The position numbers and the translations under genes were made by a program. From contig JAPFFF010000006.1 in the NCBI GenBank assembly GCA_039105265.1, positions 1,364,001 through 1,428,000 on the forward strand: a stretch of 64,000 nt of DNA, in the 5' to 3' direction. Origin of the DNA: Tritrichomonas musculus. Taxonomy: Eukaryota; Parabasalia; Tritrichomonadida; Tritrichomonadidae. Shown piece after piece: positions 20,414-28,885 of the stretch (its first letter is position 1; every line of letters begins with the position of its first letter). The notes under the pieces were generated by a model. The model saw only the letters and a program-made list of their open reading frames with translations, ran no database searches and was not told where the DNA came from.

Positions 20414-20853
20414 GAATTAAAGACAGGTTTGAAAAATCTCAAACGCTGGAACGAAAGGAAATAATTAATTAAATAAACAATTCAATTTACTGCATTTTTT
20501 GACACTCTTTTTATTTTTTGCATTTTTTGACACCTCTTTTTTTATGATTTCTAATTGTGATATTTGAATTCTACGCCCTTGAAAACCTTAAAAATATCAA
20601 AATCTTCGAAAAAGGTCTATTATTTTCCAAGATATATGTATTTCAAATTTTAAAAAATTCAATACATGAAAAATTGAATAGGGGGTAAACAATTTGTCTC
20701 AAAAATATCTTGAAAATTATTGAACCTTTTAGGAATATTTTAATAAATATAATCTTTATTATTAAAAATATAAATAATATTATAATATAAATGGAAAATT
20801 TTAAAAATACATTTTTTGACACCCCTTTTATTTTTATTGCATTTTCTGACAAT
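20414..20853. other. AT-rich spacer with TTTTTTGACA repeats
   Basis: No gene is seen. The motif GCATTTTTTGACAC followed by a T-rich run occurs at about 20490, 20519 and 20810, with a variant at 20840. It resembles the TTTTGACACTTCACTTTTA start-site motif of the neighbouring genes and may be decayed or additional copies of that promoter. Confidence 0.6.
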
Positions 20854-22242
20854 TCAAATAGGATCTAATCTATAACGAGGTAATATTTGAGTATTTCCTT
20901 TAAGATCTTGTATTAAATATTTACCATTTTGAAAACCTTTTACAAAAAATCTACCAGGTTGAGTTATTGATCGTCTTTTTTTAAGAGTGTCTTTATTATT
21001 ATATACAATTACTTCTTGGTTTTCTTTTAAATTATAACCTTTTTGAGCAGAAACATTATAATTAGCTTGAGAAATACGTCTACAAATAAAAGTATATAAA
21101 TCAGAATTATTTTGCATTTGACTAGGGGAAACATTCATACCTGCATATTTTGACAAAGTTAAGTGTGGGGCATTATTATATTGAACAACTAATTCTTTTA
21201 ATATTTCAGGGGAGATTTCTCGTTGAACTTCAAAAGCCATATCTCTCAAAGTTCTAATAATTCTATCAACTATACCTAATGAAGAATGTAATGGGCTAGT
21301 TGTTTGTTTTTCACCTGGTTTTCGTAAAAATGATGGATAATGATAATCATCCATTCTATCAACAGGTTCCCATTTAATTCCATTTGAATTTAAAAAATTT
21401 ATTGTTTCTTCAGAACAAAAACCTTTTTCACCATCTCCGGTCAATATTTTAGGTTTCATTCCTTGTTGAAATAAAGTATTTAAAGCTTTTGTTATTGAAA
21501 TAGATGTTTTTTGTCCAGCAGTCATAATTTTATTTATATCACCAAAACATTCTCTACCTAAAGGAATTGCATATAAATATCGACTATTGGCTTCTATACA
21601 AATTAAGTACCCAACATTTTTTTCAAACATAATATCAATTAAATAAGTACCAGGTTAACAGAATTTATGTAAATAATATTTTTTATTCTTATTAGTTGGA
21701 AATTGTTTCTTTTGAACATAATCATCTTCAGAAACATAATTTGGCTCAATAACTTTTTCAAATTGTTTTAATAATACATGTCTTTTATTTTTATTTCTAA
21801 ATGCAATATCAGGTACATTTGTTTTACCTTTGAATTCAACTATCATTCCTGGTTGTTCCATAATTTTTGTAATATATATTTCATACCATTCTTCCATAGT
21901 ATATTTATCTTTACCTTTTTTCCATCCAGAGGTCAATTTTTCAAATTCAGGAAAAGTACGAATATTTTCATTATGTAAATTATTAATTACATGGTTCTCA
22001 ATTTTTTCTTCAAAACTTAATTCATCATCAGGAATTTTTTCATCTGTGATTACAGGTAATGATTCAGATAATACTTTTCGAAATTCTGAATAAGCATTAT
22101 AAATTTGTTCAAATTCATCATCAGTTACAAAATCTTTTTGATATCCTTTATAATTTCTAGCTTCATTTTGCATTATTAATTTCTTTTGATAAGCTTTCTT
22201 TTCTAAATAATTCATTAATTTTTCACCTTCTGACGATAACAT
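20854..22242 (-). pseudogene. Polinton-type rve integrase copy (broken)
   Basis: The minus-strand coding begins at ATG 22242 and corresponds to a retroviral-like integrase of about 460 residues. The first part is a helical region. The core has IEANSRYLYAIPL (first acidic motif), LTGDGEKGF (second Asp) and a later region ending in NNAPHLTL. The C-terminus has a chromo/SH3-like small beta domain (RRSITQPGRFFVKGF). Integrases of this family join the linear Polinton DNA to the host genome and make 5-6 bp duplications. The copy is broken, with about one break. Confidence 0.85.
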
Positions 22243-22299
22243 TTAAATTTCAATAAAGAGCGGTTTTGACAGACCATAATGTTATTTGTTTTCTTGATA

Positions 22300-22602
22300 A
22301 TGTCAGAAAGTGCACTTGTCTCTATACAATTGGAAATAAAATTGAAAATGGTACTGAAACAAAAAGAAGATAATAATAATGAATTCAAAAAGTTTTGGGA
22401 TGAAGTTCGTGAAAGAGAAGAAAGAGAAAAAAGAGAAACATCTTGATCAATGGGAGAAGGGATTGAAAGTGATAAAGTTTATCCAACAAAAGACCAAATC
22501 AAAAAGAAAGATGATGAATTTCGATTGGAAGCTGAAATAATTAACCTGGAAATACAAATCTTGAAAAAGAAAATTGCTGAAGCAAGAATTGAAGAACTTT
22601 AA
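22300..22602 (+). pseudogene. Small coiled-coil gene copy, element B (broken)
   Basis: The coding sequence is helical and highly charged (FWDEVREREEREKRE, then NLEIQILKKKIAEARIEEL). It starts 20 bp after GCGGTTTTGACAGACCATA, the shared promoter. It is the first of a row of three small coiled-coil genes. About one break. Confidence 0.55.
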
Positions 22603-22643
22603 ATAAAAAGCAGTTTTGACACTTCACTTTTATTTTTGTTTTC
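22603..22643 (+). promoter_or_regulatory. Element B promoter, copy before 22644
   Basis: GCAGTTTTGACACTTCAC followed by TTTTATTTTTGTTTTC lies immediately before the ATG. The same sequence of 33 bp stands before the next gene at 23066-23098. Confidence 0.75.
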
Positions 22644-23060
22644 ATGTCTGCGATTGAAATACCTATCAAAGAATTGGAAGAAAAATTGGAGAGTCTTCGA
22701 AAAGAAAAATTGGAAACATGCAAGCAAATATGGAAAATTCAAACAAAGGCTCCATCTTACACAGATGAGGATGCAATTATTAATTATGATGAATCCAAAT
22801 TGTCTCAGGAAGACCAAGAAGAATTGGACCGATTACGAAGAGAAAAAGAAAAACTCTGGAATCAAATAGAAGCAATGAATAGTTTCATTTCCGATATCAA
22901 AAGAAGCGAACAAATGCGAGTCAATTGTCAAAAAGCCTTCGAAATTGGGAAAAGAATAGGCAGACTGGAATCAAAATATCCAGCTTTGACTCCCGAAGAA
23001 CGACAAGAATATGACCAATTACTAAATGAATTTCAAGAACTTTTAAGAGAAATTAAATAA
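22644..23060 (+). CDS. Coiled-coil protein, 138 residues, element B
   Basis: It starts at ATG 22644 (MSAIEIPIKELEEKLE). Nearly the whole protein is heptad-like: LEEKLESLRKEKLE, then LDRLRREKEKLWNQIEAM, then LLNEFQELLREIK. It has no enzyme motif or membrane segment. It is one of about ten small coiled-coil genes in the element and may be a paralogue of its neighbours, since the promoters are identical. It ends in TAAATAAA-like sequence, which matches the trichomonad polyadenylation signal. Confidence 0.7.
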   Translation: MSAIEIPIKELEEKLESLRKEKLETCKQIWKIQTKAPSYTDEDAIINYDESKLSQEDQEELDRLRREKEKLWNQIEAMNSFISDIKRSEQMRVNCQKAFEIGKRIGRLESKYPALTPEERQEYDQLLNEFQELLREIK

Positions 23061-23098
23061 AAAAGCAGTTTTGACACTTCACTTTTATTTTTGTTTTC
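23061..23098 (+). promoter_or_regulatory. Element B promoter, copy before 23099
   Basis: GCAGTTTTGACACTTCAC followed by TTTTATTTTTGTTTTC, identical to the copy before 22644. Confidence 0.75.
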
Positions 23099-23296
23099 AT
23101 GTCTAAATTGCAAGAAGCTAAAGAGAAATGGGATATCTTAGATGAACAAATAAATAACATCGAAAAAAAGGCAGGGATTATTGGTAATCAAATGGTTTTT
23201 GATGATAAAGATTTTAGAAAATTAATGGATTTACGAAGAGAAAGAGACAAAGTAGAAAAAGAAATTGAACTTTTAAGAAAAGAATTAAATAAATAA
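23099..23296 (+). CDS. Coiled-coil protein, 65 residues, element B
   Basis: It starts at ATG 23099 (MSKLQEAKEKWDILDE). It contains two coil segments separated by a Gly (IIGNQM), ending VEKEIELLRKELNK, very like the end of the preceding gene. The duplicated promoter indicates tandem duplication. It converges on the helicase gene with a gap of only a few bases. Confidence 0.65.
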   Translation: MSKLQEAKEKWDILDEQINNIEKKAGIIGNQMVFDDKDFRKLMDLRRERDKVEKEIELLRKELNK

Positions 23297-23299
23297 AAG

Positions 23300-25000
23300 T
23301 TACCTTAATCTATATTTCTTATCATTATTATTGAATGAGCAGTATTGTAAAATTTTTTGATGAAATTCTTGATAAGTTATGGATCTGAAATTTTTTGCTT
23401 TTGCCCATTTTTTAAATTCAGTCCAGGCTTCAAAAGCTACATAACCATTTCTGAATTTTTGTAAGTTTTCCTCAATAAATAATTTTTCAGGAGGTTTTGA
23501 AAAGTTCATTAAATTCATTCTATCTTGGGTATTTGGAAATTGGGCTGGAATGAAATCAGATAAATCAACAGTCAAGAAAAAAGTAATTAAATTGTTTTTG
23601 AAATCTTGTGTCTTAATAAGATTATGTAAAGGTGTAAAATAGTCTTGACCTGTCATTGGATAACAATTTGTAACAATAAATCTTCTATCATGTTCATCAA
23701 TTCGAATAGGAGCAGGATTGTTTGATAAGAAGATGAAATTGGCAACATTTTCTTTAGATTCAGTATTAATATGTTTTCCTTCAATAGTAGTGAATCTTTC
23801 TGTGATTAACGTTTTTAATCTTTCATGTTGTTGAGGATATTTTCGAATGAGATTATAATCTAACATTTCTGAGCATACCAATAATTTTTTGTTTAAGATT
23901 TGTAAATTAAAATTGCTTGTAATATTATCAAAGTTTGCATTTGGATCAGAATATTCACCTAATAATAAACAAATAGTGTCCGTAAATGTATTTTTCCCAC
24001 AACCTGGGTCACCAATAATAACTAATGCAGTACCTGTTTTACCATCTGGATGTTGAAAAATAAATGAAATCCATTTAATGATATAATCATATAATTCTTG
24101 ATTAGAATTTGCAATAACTCTAAAAATATGATCCAAAAATGGTTGAATCACATTTTGTGTACAAAGTCTTAATCTTGAATAAGGATACCAATGAAAATAT
24201 GAAAAAATGTTTGGATCATTGGAAAAGAATTTCATATGTTCATAAGTAATGAAATCCATATTCTTTCCAAAGGAAACAACATCAAATGCAGTAATTACTT
24301 TCTTATTCTTTTTACTAACTTTTGAATACCCTAATTTAATTTGTTTTAATATTGGCGCAAATTGAGTAGGATTTAACATTTCTAACGTATTTGATTTTTT
24401 AATTATGAAGATTCTGTCAAGTTGAATATAACAACAAACTTTTTTGAAATCAGTAAAGAAATCCCCAACACGAATTCCAGTAGAGGAATATTTTCTTTCA
24501 TAATTCTTATATCTAAATGAGTTTATTGAACAATCTTCACCAAAATCAATTTGAACAAATTGGTTAATTGTATTATTGAAATATTTCTCCCAAATAACAT
24601 TTCTTTGAGATTCTGAGAGTGCATTCAAAATTGGGAAGATCCAATGATTTGAAACTTCTGGATGATTTTCTTGACTACCAATTGTTTGAAGATCTTGTTC
24701 AGAATTATCTTGATTTGAAAGATACCAATTTTTCACAATATTGTACAAATGGTTTGAATTATATGGAGCATGAAAGATATATTTGATAGAATTATTTAAA
24801 TTTTCAAGTGTTGGTTCAAATAAATTTAACAATCCAACAACATCATCAGGAAACAATTGAATGAGATTTGTATTTATTTGAAAATCACGATCATGAAACT
24901 CTTGACCTTGATATTGAGGAAAGACATTCTCATTTATATTTTCCATTTGTCTAGCTTCTGGAATTAAGAAATCATCAGAGAGGAAGGTTGGCTGATTCAT
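23300..25000 (-). CDS. Superfamily 3 helicase (D5/virophage-like)
   Basis: A 566-residue protein starts at ATG 25000 (MNQPTFLSDDF). The frame upstream of this is promoter sequence. Walker A is GDPGCGKNTFTD at about residue 330. It is followed by a Walker B-like KLLVCSEM and motif C FIFLSNNPAP, then an arginine-finger-like DEHDRRFIV. This order is that of superfamily 3 helicases, which unwind origins of small DNA viruses, virophages and some Polinton-like viruses. The first 270 residues carry no primase motif that I recognise. A helicase next to a protein-primed PolB is not part of the usual Polinton set. Confidence 0.85.
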   Translation of the reverse strand: MNQPTFLSDDFLIPEARQMENINENVFPQYQGQEFHDRDFQINTNLIQLFPDDVVGLLNLFEPTLENLNNSIKYIFHAPYNSNHLYNIVKNWYLSNQDNSEQDLQTIGSQENHPEVSNHWIFPILNALSESQRNVIWEKYFNNTINQFVQIDFGEDCSINSFRYKNYERKYSSTGIRVGDFFTDFKKVCCYIQLDRIFIIKKSNTLEMLNPTQFAPILKQIKLGYSKVSKKNKKVITAFDVVSFGKNMDFITYEHMKFFSNDPNIFSYFHWYPYSRLRLCTQNVIQPFLDHIFRVIANSNQELYDYIIKWISFIFQHPDGKTGTALVIIGDPGCGKNTFTDTICLLLGEYSDPNANFDNITSNFNLQILNKKLLVCSEMLDYNLIRKYPQQHERLKTLITERFTTIEGKHINTESKENVANFIFLSNNPAPIRIDEHDRRFIVTNCYPMTGQDYFTPLHNLIKTQDFKNNLITFFLTVDLSDFIPAQFPNTQDRMNLMNFSKPPEKLFIEENLQKFRNGYVAFEAWTEFKKWAKAKNFRSITYQEFHQKILQYCSFNNNDKKYRLR

Positions 25001-25050
25001 CGATACAAAAATAAAAGTGACTGTCAAAACCGTTTTTCATTTTTTAATTA
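25001..25050. promoter_or_regulatory. Divergent promoter between helicase and 25051 gene
   Basis: On the minus strand it reads GGTTTTGACAGTCACTTTTA before the helicase ATG. On the plus strand TTTTTCATTTTTTAATTA precedes ATG 25051. Both start sites fit into 50 bp. Confidence 0.75.
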
Positions 25051-25590
25051 ATGTCAAGTGATAACGAATTACCTCTTCACAATTCAACTGGGGGTTCACC
25101 TCAATATCAATTATCACCAAACATGCAAAATTTAAATAATAGTTTTCAAAACTTTGTTGTCAATAATGAAATTGATGAATGGGAAATCGACCGTGATTTT
25201 AATGAACCTCAACCAATAAATACATCAACGTCTCCAAACGAAGAAGAATTTTATGCAGGAATTAATCAAATTGTAGAAAAACAATTAGAAGAACATCCAG
25301 CAAATCCAAACCGTCACGGAAATCCAAGACCACCAAACCCACAAGATGAATTTGGAAAAAGTTACCATGACCGAGATGATTTTGGGAACTTTTTGAAAAT
25401 TCTTGAAAAAAGAGAATATCCATCAGACGAAATTATAAATTTGTACAATCAATTTTTTCACACAAATCTTACGATTCAAAATTTTGGAAAATTAAAAGAT
25501 GTTCAAAAAAAATTTAAATCAAGAAGAAAACAAATTGGATATATTCGAAAAACTTATTATAAAATTCGAAAAAATTTTAAAAAGACATAA
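25051..25590 (+). CDS. Protein with basic C-terminus, element B
   Basis: A 179-residue protein starts at ATG 25051 (MSSDNELPLHNSTGG). The N-terminal half is polar and disordered (Asn, Pro, Ser). From about residue 115 there is a helical domain (DDFGNFLKILEKREYPSD). The last 30 residues are strongly basic (KKFKSRRKQIGYIRK), suggesting nucleic-acid binding. Its divergent pairing with the helicase hints at a replication role (inference). The family is not recognised. Confidence 0.65.
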   Translation: MSSDNELPLHNSTGGSPQYQLSPNMQNLNNSFQNFVVNNEIDEWEIDRDFNEPQPINTSTSPNEEEFYAGINQIVEKQLEEHPANPNRHGNPRPPNPQDEFGKSYHDRDDFGNFLKILEKREYPSDEIINLYNQFFHTNLTIQNFGKLKDVQKKFKSRRKQIGYIRKTYYKIRKNFKKT

Positions 25591-25652
25591 ACCGTCACAT
25601 GCCGGCATAATCCGGAACATGCCGCCACATGCCACCACATGCCGGCACATCT
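25588..25652. repeat. ACATGCCGGC-type GC-rich tandem repeat
   Basis: Five or six imperfect copies of CACATGCCGGCA (variants CCGCCA and CCACCA) follow the stop codon of the 25051 gene. It is an abrupt GC-rich island in AT-rich DNA. Some copies are partly self-complementary (GCCGGC). Confidence 0.75.
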
Positions 25653-25706
25653 AAATTGATCGACCAAAATTTTATAAAATTTTTATTCAAAAAGTTCATT
25701 TTTTTA

Positions 25707-26054
25707 ATGTTTCTTTTATTATTGTTAATGTATGTGGATTATGAATCCTATTGTAAATGTTCTTTTGAAATGGATCAAATTAAATCAAACCTGAAAGAGA
25801 TAAACAATAATATCAATAAAATATTAAATGTGATGTTAAAAAAAGACAACACAAACACTCAAAAAGATGAATTAAAGAAAAGAATGGAATGGTATATCGA
25901 ACTTTGGAAGAAAAATAGTGAAGACTATAATCAATTACTCGAAGGAGGAATTACACCTGAGAAAGAGGAAAAACTGGAAGAATTGAAAGAAATGAACAAA
26001 GCTTATAGGTTGCAAATCGAAATATTGAATAATCGAATTGAAAATTTTGAATAA
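25707..26054 (+). CDS. Small membrane-anchored coiled-coil protein
   Basis: A 115-residue protein starts at ATG 25707 (MFLLLLLMYVDYESYC), preceded by the Inr-like TTCATTTTTTTA. The first eight residues are hydrophobic and could be a signal or short anchor, followed by Cys residues. The rest is coiled coil (KSNLKEINNNINKILNV, EEKLEELKEMNKAY). It converges on a similar anchor-plus-coil gene at 26105. The function is unknown. Confidence 0.6.
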   Translation: MFLLLLLMYVDYESYCKCSFEMDQIKSNLKEINNNINKILNVMLKKDNTNTQKDELKKRMEWYIELWKKNSEDYNQLLEGGITPEKEEKLEELKEMNKAYRLQIEILNNRIENFE

Positions 26055-26104
26055 AAAGTTTATAAATAAATGATCAAACAAAAAGTTAATAATTTAAATT
26101 TTTA

Positions 26105-26374
26105 TTAAAGATTTTTATCTTCTAATTTTTGTTGATATTTTTGGAGATCATCATAAAATTTTTTTCTTAGAGCAGTTAAATTTTTCATTATTTTTTCGAA
26201 TTTTTGTTTTTTCATTTCCAGACGGTCAATATCTCTTTTGATTCGTGAAGCATAAGAATTTAGAGACTGGATTTTATCAATTTGTTCTATAAGTTGTCTT
26301 TCTTCATTATGACATTTCTCTTTTTTGAAAGACATCCACAAAATCAACAAAATGATGATCATGAACAATCTCAT
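26105..26374 (-). CDS. Small membrane-anchored coiled-coil protein
   Basis: An 89-residue protein starts at ATG 26374. The N-terminus MRLFMIIILLILWMSF is a clear hydrophobic anchor, followed by a basic stop and a long coil (IKRDIDRLEMKKQKFEKIM). It mirrors the convergent gene at 25707 in layout. Upstream, on the minus strand, CGGTTTTCATTTTTATTT lies directly before the ATG. Confidence 0.65.
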   Translation of the reverse strand: MRLFMIIILLILWMSFKKEKCHNEERQLIEQIDKIQSLNSYASRIKRDIDRLEMKKQKFEKIMKNLTALRKKFYDDLQKYQQKLEDKNL

Positions 26375-26426
26375 AAATAAAAATGAAAACCGTTAGAACG
26401 GTTATTCAAAAAATTCATTTTTTTAA
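26375..26426. promoter_or_regulatory. Divergent promoter between 26374 and 26427
   Basis: The minus side reads CGGTTTTCATTTTTATTT up to the ATG. The plus side reads AACGGTTATTCAAAAAATTC then ATTTTTTTAA. Two CGGTT half-sites face each other around CCGTTAGAACGG. Confidence 0.65.
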
Positions 26427-26690
26427 ATGCAGGGCCAACAAAGTTTACCTAGTGAAAAACAAAAAGAATTAATAAATTTATTAAAATTCACTAGAGGTGA
26501 AATTGAAAAAACTTGTGATCAAATGATCAAAATGACTGAGGAATTCTTTGATCAAGAAATTGATTTAAAAAATGATTCTCGTCCAGAGAGACAAGAACAA
26601 TTACATTCTTTACTAATGACAGTTGGGATTTTAGCAACTTCAAACAGAGAGAATTTCCAAAAATTGGAAGAAACGTTAAATAATAAATAA
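26427..26690 (+). CDS. Small helical protein, 87 residues
   Basis: It starts at ATG 26427 (MQGQQSLPSEKQKEL) after Inr-like TTCATTTTTTTAA. It is entirely helical and acidic (FTRGEIEKTCDQMIKMTEEF, then NRENFQKLEETLNNK). It ends TAAATAAA-like. It is one of the small-gene set of element B, with unknown function. Confidence 0.6.
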   Translation: MQGQQSLPSEKQKELINLLKFTRGEIEKTCDQMIKMTEEFFDQEIDLKNDSRPERQEQLHSLLMTVGILATSNRENFQKLEETLNNK

Positions 26691-26725
26691 ACATAACCGT
26701 TTTTTAACCGCTTTCATTTTTATTT
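26691..26725 (+). promoter_or_regulatory. Element B promoter before 26726
   Basis: ACCGTTTTTTAACCGCTTTC followed by ATTTTTATTT lies directly before the ATG. Confidence 0.65.
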
Positions 26726-26986
26726 ATGACTGTTACTGAACAAGACCTTGAATTAGAATTTAGAAAATTGTTCAAAAATGATATCGTGTCTGATTTCCGA
26801 CATTTAAAGTTATTTTTCATGTTCAAATTAAATGTTATGATCAATGATCTTGAAAATAACAATCTTGATCGATTTAAGAAAGAAGTTCATAACACACCAT
26901 TTGTTTTCACAACAATGATTGAACATGATTTCTTTAATAAGATTCAAATCTACAATTCAAGAGAGAAAATTTTAACTACTCCTTAA
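26726..26986 (+). CDS. Small helical protein, 86 residues
   Basis: It starts at ATG 26726 (MTVTEQDLELEFRKLF). It has amphipathic helices with several Phe residues (FRHLKLFFMFKLNVMIND) and a C-terminal segment TTMIEHDFFNKIQIYN. There is no coil as strong as in its neighbours. It converges on the glycoprotein gene. It ends TAATAAATAAA, a typical trichomonad 3' end. The function is unknown. Confidence 0.6.
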   Translation: MTVTEQDLELEFRKLFKNDIVSDFRHLKLFFMFKLNVMINDLENNNLDRFKKEVHNTPFVFTTMIEHDFFNKIQIYNSREKILTTP

Positions 26987-27033
26987 TAAATAAAAAAGAG
27001 ATTAATTCAATTAAATTTGTTTATTTAATTTTT

Positions 27034-28380
27034 TTAAAGTCCAACTGAGTCAGAATCTGAATGAAAATTTTCAGTTTGAAATTTGGTTTGATTTTTGTAA
27101 AAGATAATTCCAAGAGCAAGAATCATGAGAATTAGTAATGGAATAGATACAGATAAACCTATTATTTTTGATACATTTTTTTGTTCAATATCTGATGGAG
27201 AGAATTGATATGAGAAATTGAAAGGATAGGATTCAGAGAAATTGAAAAAATAGGATTCAGAGAATTGATCTGATATAGTGAATTGAAAAGATGGTGAAAT
27301 TGATGGGCTAAATGTTGGAGATAAAGAAGGTGAACGTGATGGTGAAAATGATGGAGATAAAGATGGTGAAAATGATGGGTGAAATGTTGGTGAAAGAGAT
27401 GGACGAAATGTTGGTGAACGTGATGGGCGGAATGTTGGTGAAAGAGATGGACGAAATGTTGGTGAACGTGATGGTGAAAATGATGGGCGGAATGTTGGTG
27501 AAATTGATGGAGTTAAAGATGGCGAAAGAGATGGTGAAAATGTTGGTGTTTGAATTGGAGGATCTTTGAGATAGAATAACCCACGTAATCCGATTTCATT
27601 ATGTTGAATAGTAATTAATAATGTTGTATCAATTGGTGAGAATGTTGGTGATTCATAAGCAATCAAAAAAGGTTTATTATTTGGTAACATTTTTTCAGGA
27701 AAGAGATAATGTTCTGAATTCCATAAAAGATCACCTTGGTAAAAAGAATTTGAATTCATAACAATTATCCAAAATTTAGAACCATAAAATGTTATCTTTT
27801 TGACTCCTTCTGAAGAACCAGAAACAAAACATCTATGATATGGATTGTTCACATTTGATGGATCATCATCTTTATCAAACCAATTTCCACTTACAATTTC
27901 CCAGTCATTACATGGAATATATTCAGCATTATCAGGTATTCCTTCAATTGATGGATTTAAAGATTCATGTCTTAAATATGCAATACCTCGAAATTGGATG
28001 CTTCTATGTTGTTGAACATTAATAATAATATTTGTTAGCATTTGGGGAAATTCTTTTGATTCAAAAACAATTATCCAATCTTGTTCATCGTTGGAATATT
28101 CATTAATGAGATATTTTTGAGAATTCCAAAATAGTTCGGCCTCATCATGACGGGTAGAAATTTTTCCTATGATCCAAAATTTCCTGGCAGTAAATGATTG
28201 TTTAAGTGTTAAATTGTTTGTTGTTGCATAATTTGTCCAACATGATAAGTCATCATTTGGTATAACTGATTTCCATTCTCCATTAACAATTTCCCAATCA
28301 AAACAAGAAATCCATTCAGCATCATCAGGTATTCCTTCAATTGATGGGCGATTAATGAGTATCAAAAAGATAACGAACAT
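27034..28380 (-). CDS. Envelope-like type I membrane glycoprotein with duplicated ectodomain
   Basis: A 448-residue protein starts at ATG 28380. MFVIFLILIN is a short signal-like stretch. Two homologous ectodomains follow (about 12-141 and 142-278), each opening with PSIEGIPD-AE-I-C-DWEIV and containing a KFWIIxxxS and a L-WNS-KYL segment. Residues 280-375 are a stalk of Ser/Pro repeats (SPSLSP, SPTFRPS). Then comes an aromatic FSESYFFNFSESYPFNFS segment, a transmembrane helix (IIGLSVSIPLLILMILALGI, about 410-430) and an acidic tail. Several NxS/T sites are present. The layout is that of a surface attachment glycoprotein on a mucin-like stalk. No fusion-protein family is recognised. It looks whole. 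Confidence 0.75.
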   Translation of the reverse strand: MFVIFLILINRPSIEGIPDDAEWISCFDWEIVNGEWKSVIPNDDLSCWTNYATTNNLTLKQSFTARKFWIIGKISTRHDEAELFWNSQKYLINEYSNDEQDWIIVFESKEFPQMLTNIIINVQQHRSIQFRGIAYLRHESLNPSIEGIPDNAEYIPCNDWEIVSGNWFDKDDDPSNVNNPYHRCFVSGSSEGVKKITFYGSKFWIIVMNSNSFYQGDLLWNSEHYLFPEKMLPNNKPFLIAYESPTFSPIDTTLLITIQHNEIGLRGLFYLKDPPIQTPTFSPSLSPSLTPSISPTFRPSFSPSRSPTFRPSLSPTFRPSRSPTFRPSLSPTFHPSFSPSLSPSFSPSRSPSLSPTFSPSISPSFQFTISDQFSESYFFNFSESYPFNFSYQFSPSDIEQKNVSKIIGLSVSIPLLILMILALGIIFYKNQTKFQTENFHSDSDSVGL

Positions 28381-28433
28381 TTAATAAAAATGAAAGCGGT
28401 TAAAAACGGTTATGTCACACCATTTTTTTATTA
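28381..28433. promoter_or_regulatory. Divergent promoter between glycoprotein and 28434 gene
   Basis: The minus side is AACCGCTTTCATTTTTATTA before the glycoprotein ATG. The plus side is ACGGTTATGTCACACCATTT before ATG 28434. An almost identical block recurs at about 28830-28885. Confidence 0.75.
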
Positions 28434-28736
28434 ATGCATACAAGTGATAGTGACGACGGTTGGGATACAATGCATGAATCCATAGAAGAATCAAAAAGTC
28501 AAAATGAAATGTTTAAAATGAACATTGGCAGCTTGGAAGAAACAAGGGAGAAAATAAAAGAAACGATGGATGGCCTACAGGAGATTCTGGTTTCACAAAT
28601 CAACCTCCAATATCAATTCCAAAAATATCAGAAAGCTCTCAATAAGAAAATGAATGAAGTTATTGATAGTTTCGATAACAAAGAAGAATTAAAACAAAAA
28701 TTGGAAGAACTCCAAGAAATAATTAACAAAGGTTAA
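28434..28736 (+). CDS. Coiled-coil protein, 100 residues (paralogue of 28886)
   Basis: It starts at ATG 28434 (MHTSDSDDGWDTMHES). It is helical throughout and shares KYQKALNKKMNEVIDSF with NYRKALILKMREVLDSF of the next gene, so the two are paralogues. The promoter is the duplicated block described at 28381-28433. It ends TAAATAAATAAAG. The function is unknown. Confidence 0.65.
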   Translation: MHTSDSDDGWDTMHESIEESKSQNEMFKMNIGSLEETREKIKETMDGLQEILVSQINLQYQFQKYQKALNKKMNEVIDSFDNKEELKQKLEELQEIINKG

Positions 28737-28794
28737 ATAAATAAAGAAATAATTTTTTACTCTTTCAATATTACTGATAATTTTATTTTTTCAA

Positions 28795-28885
28795 TTGATG
28801 GTCGATTAATGAGTATAAAAAAGATAACCAACATTTAATAAAAATGAAAGCGGTTAAAACGGTTATGTCAGACCATTTTTTATTA
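28795..28885. repeat. Duplicated promoter block with a relic of the glycoprotein gene start
   Basis: About 90 bp match 28342-28433: the sequence around GATTAATGAGTATAAAAAAG encodes, on the minus strand, the glycoprotein signal region. This is followed by the divergent promoter and the next plus-strand ATG. It is the footprint of a tandem duplication that produced the paralogous genes at 28434 and 28886. Confidence 0.8.

Noticed and set aside
20643-20852. A 69-codon minus-strand frame rich in Ile and Phe
   Set aside because: The composition is that of AT-rich spacer DNA, and it covers the repeated TTTTGACA motifs.
27034-28380. Identification of the glycoprotein as a known viral fusion protein
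   Set aside because: No heptad repeats, fusion loop or family signature are visible. Only the general type I layout supports the envelope-like label.
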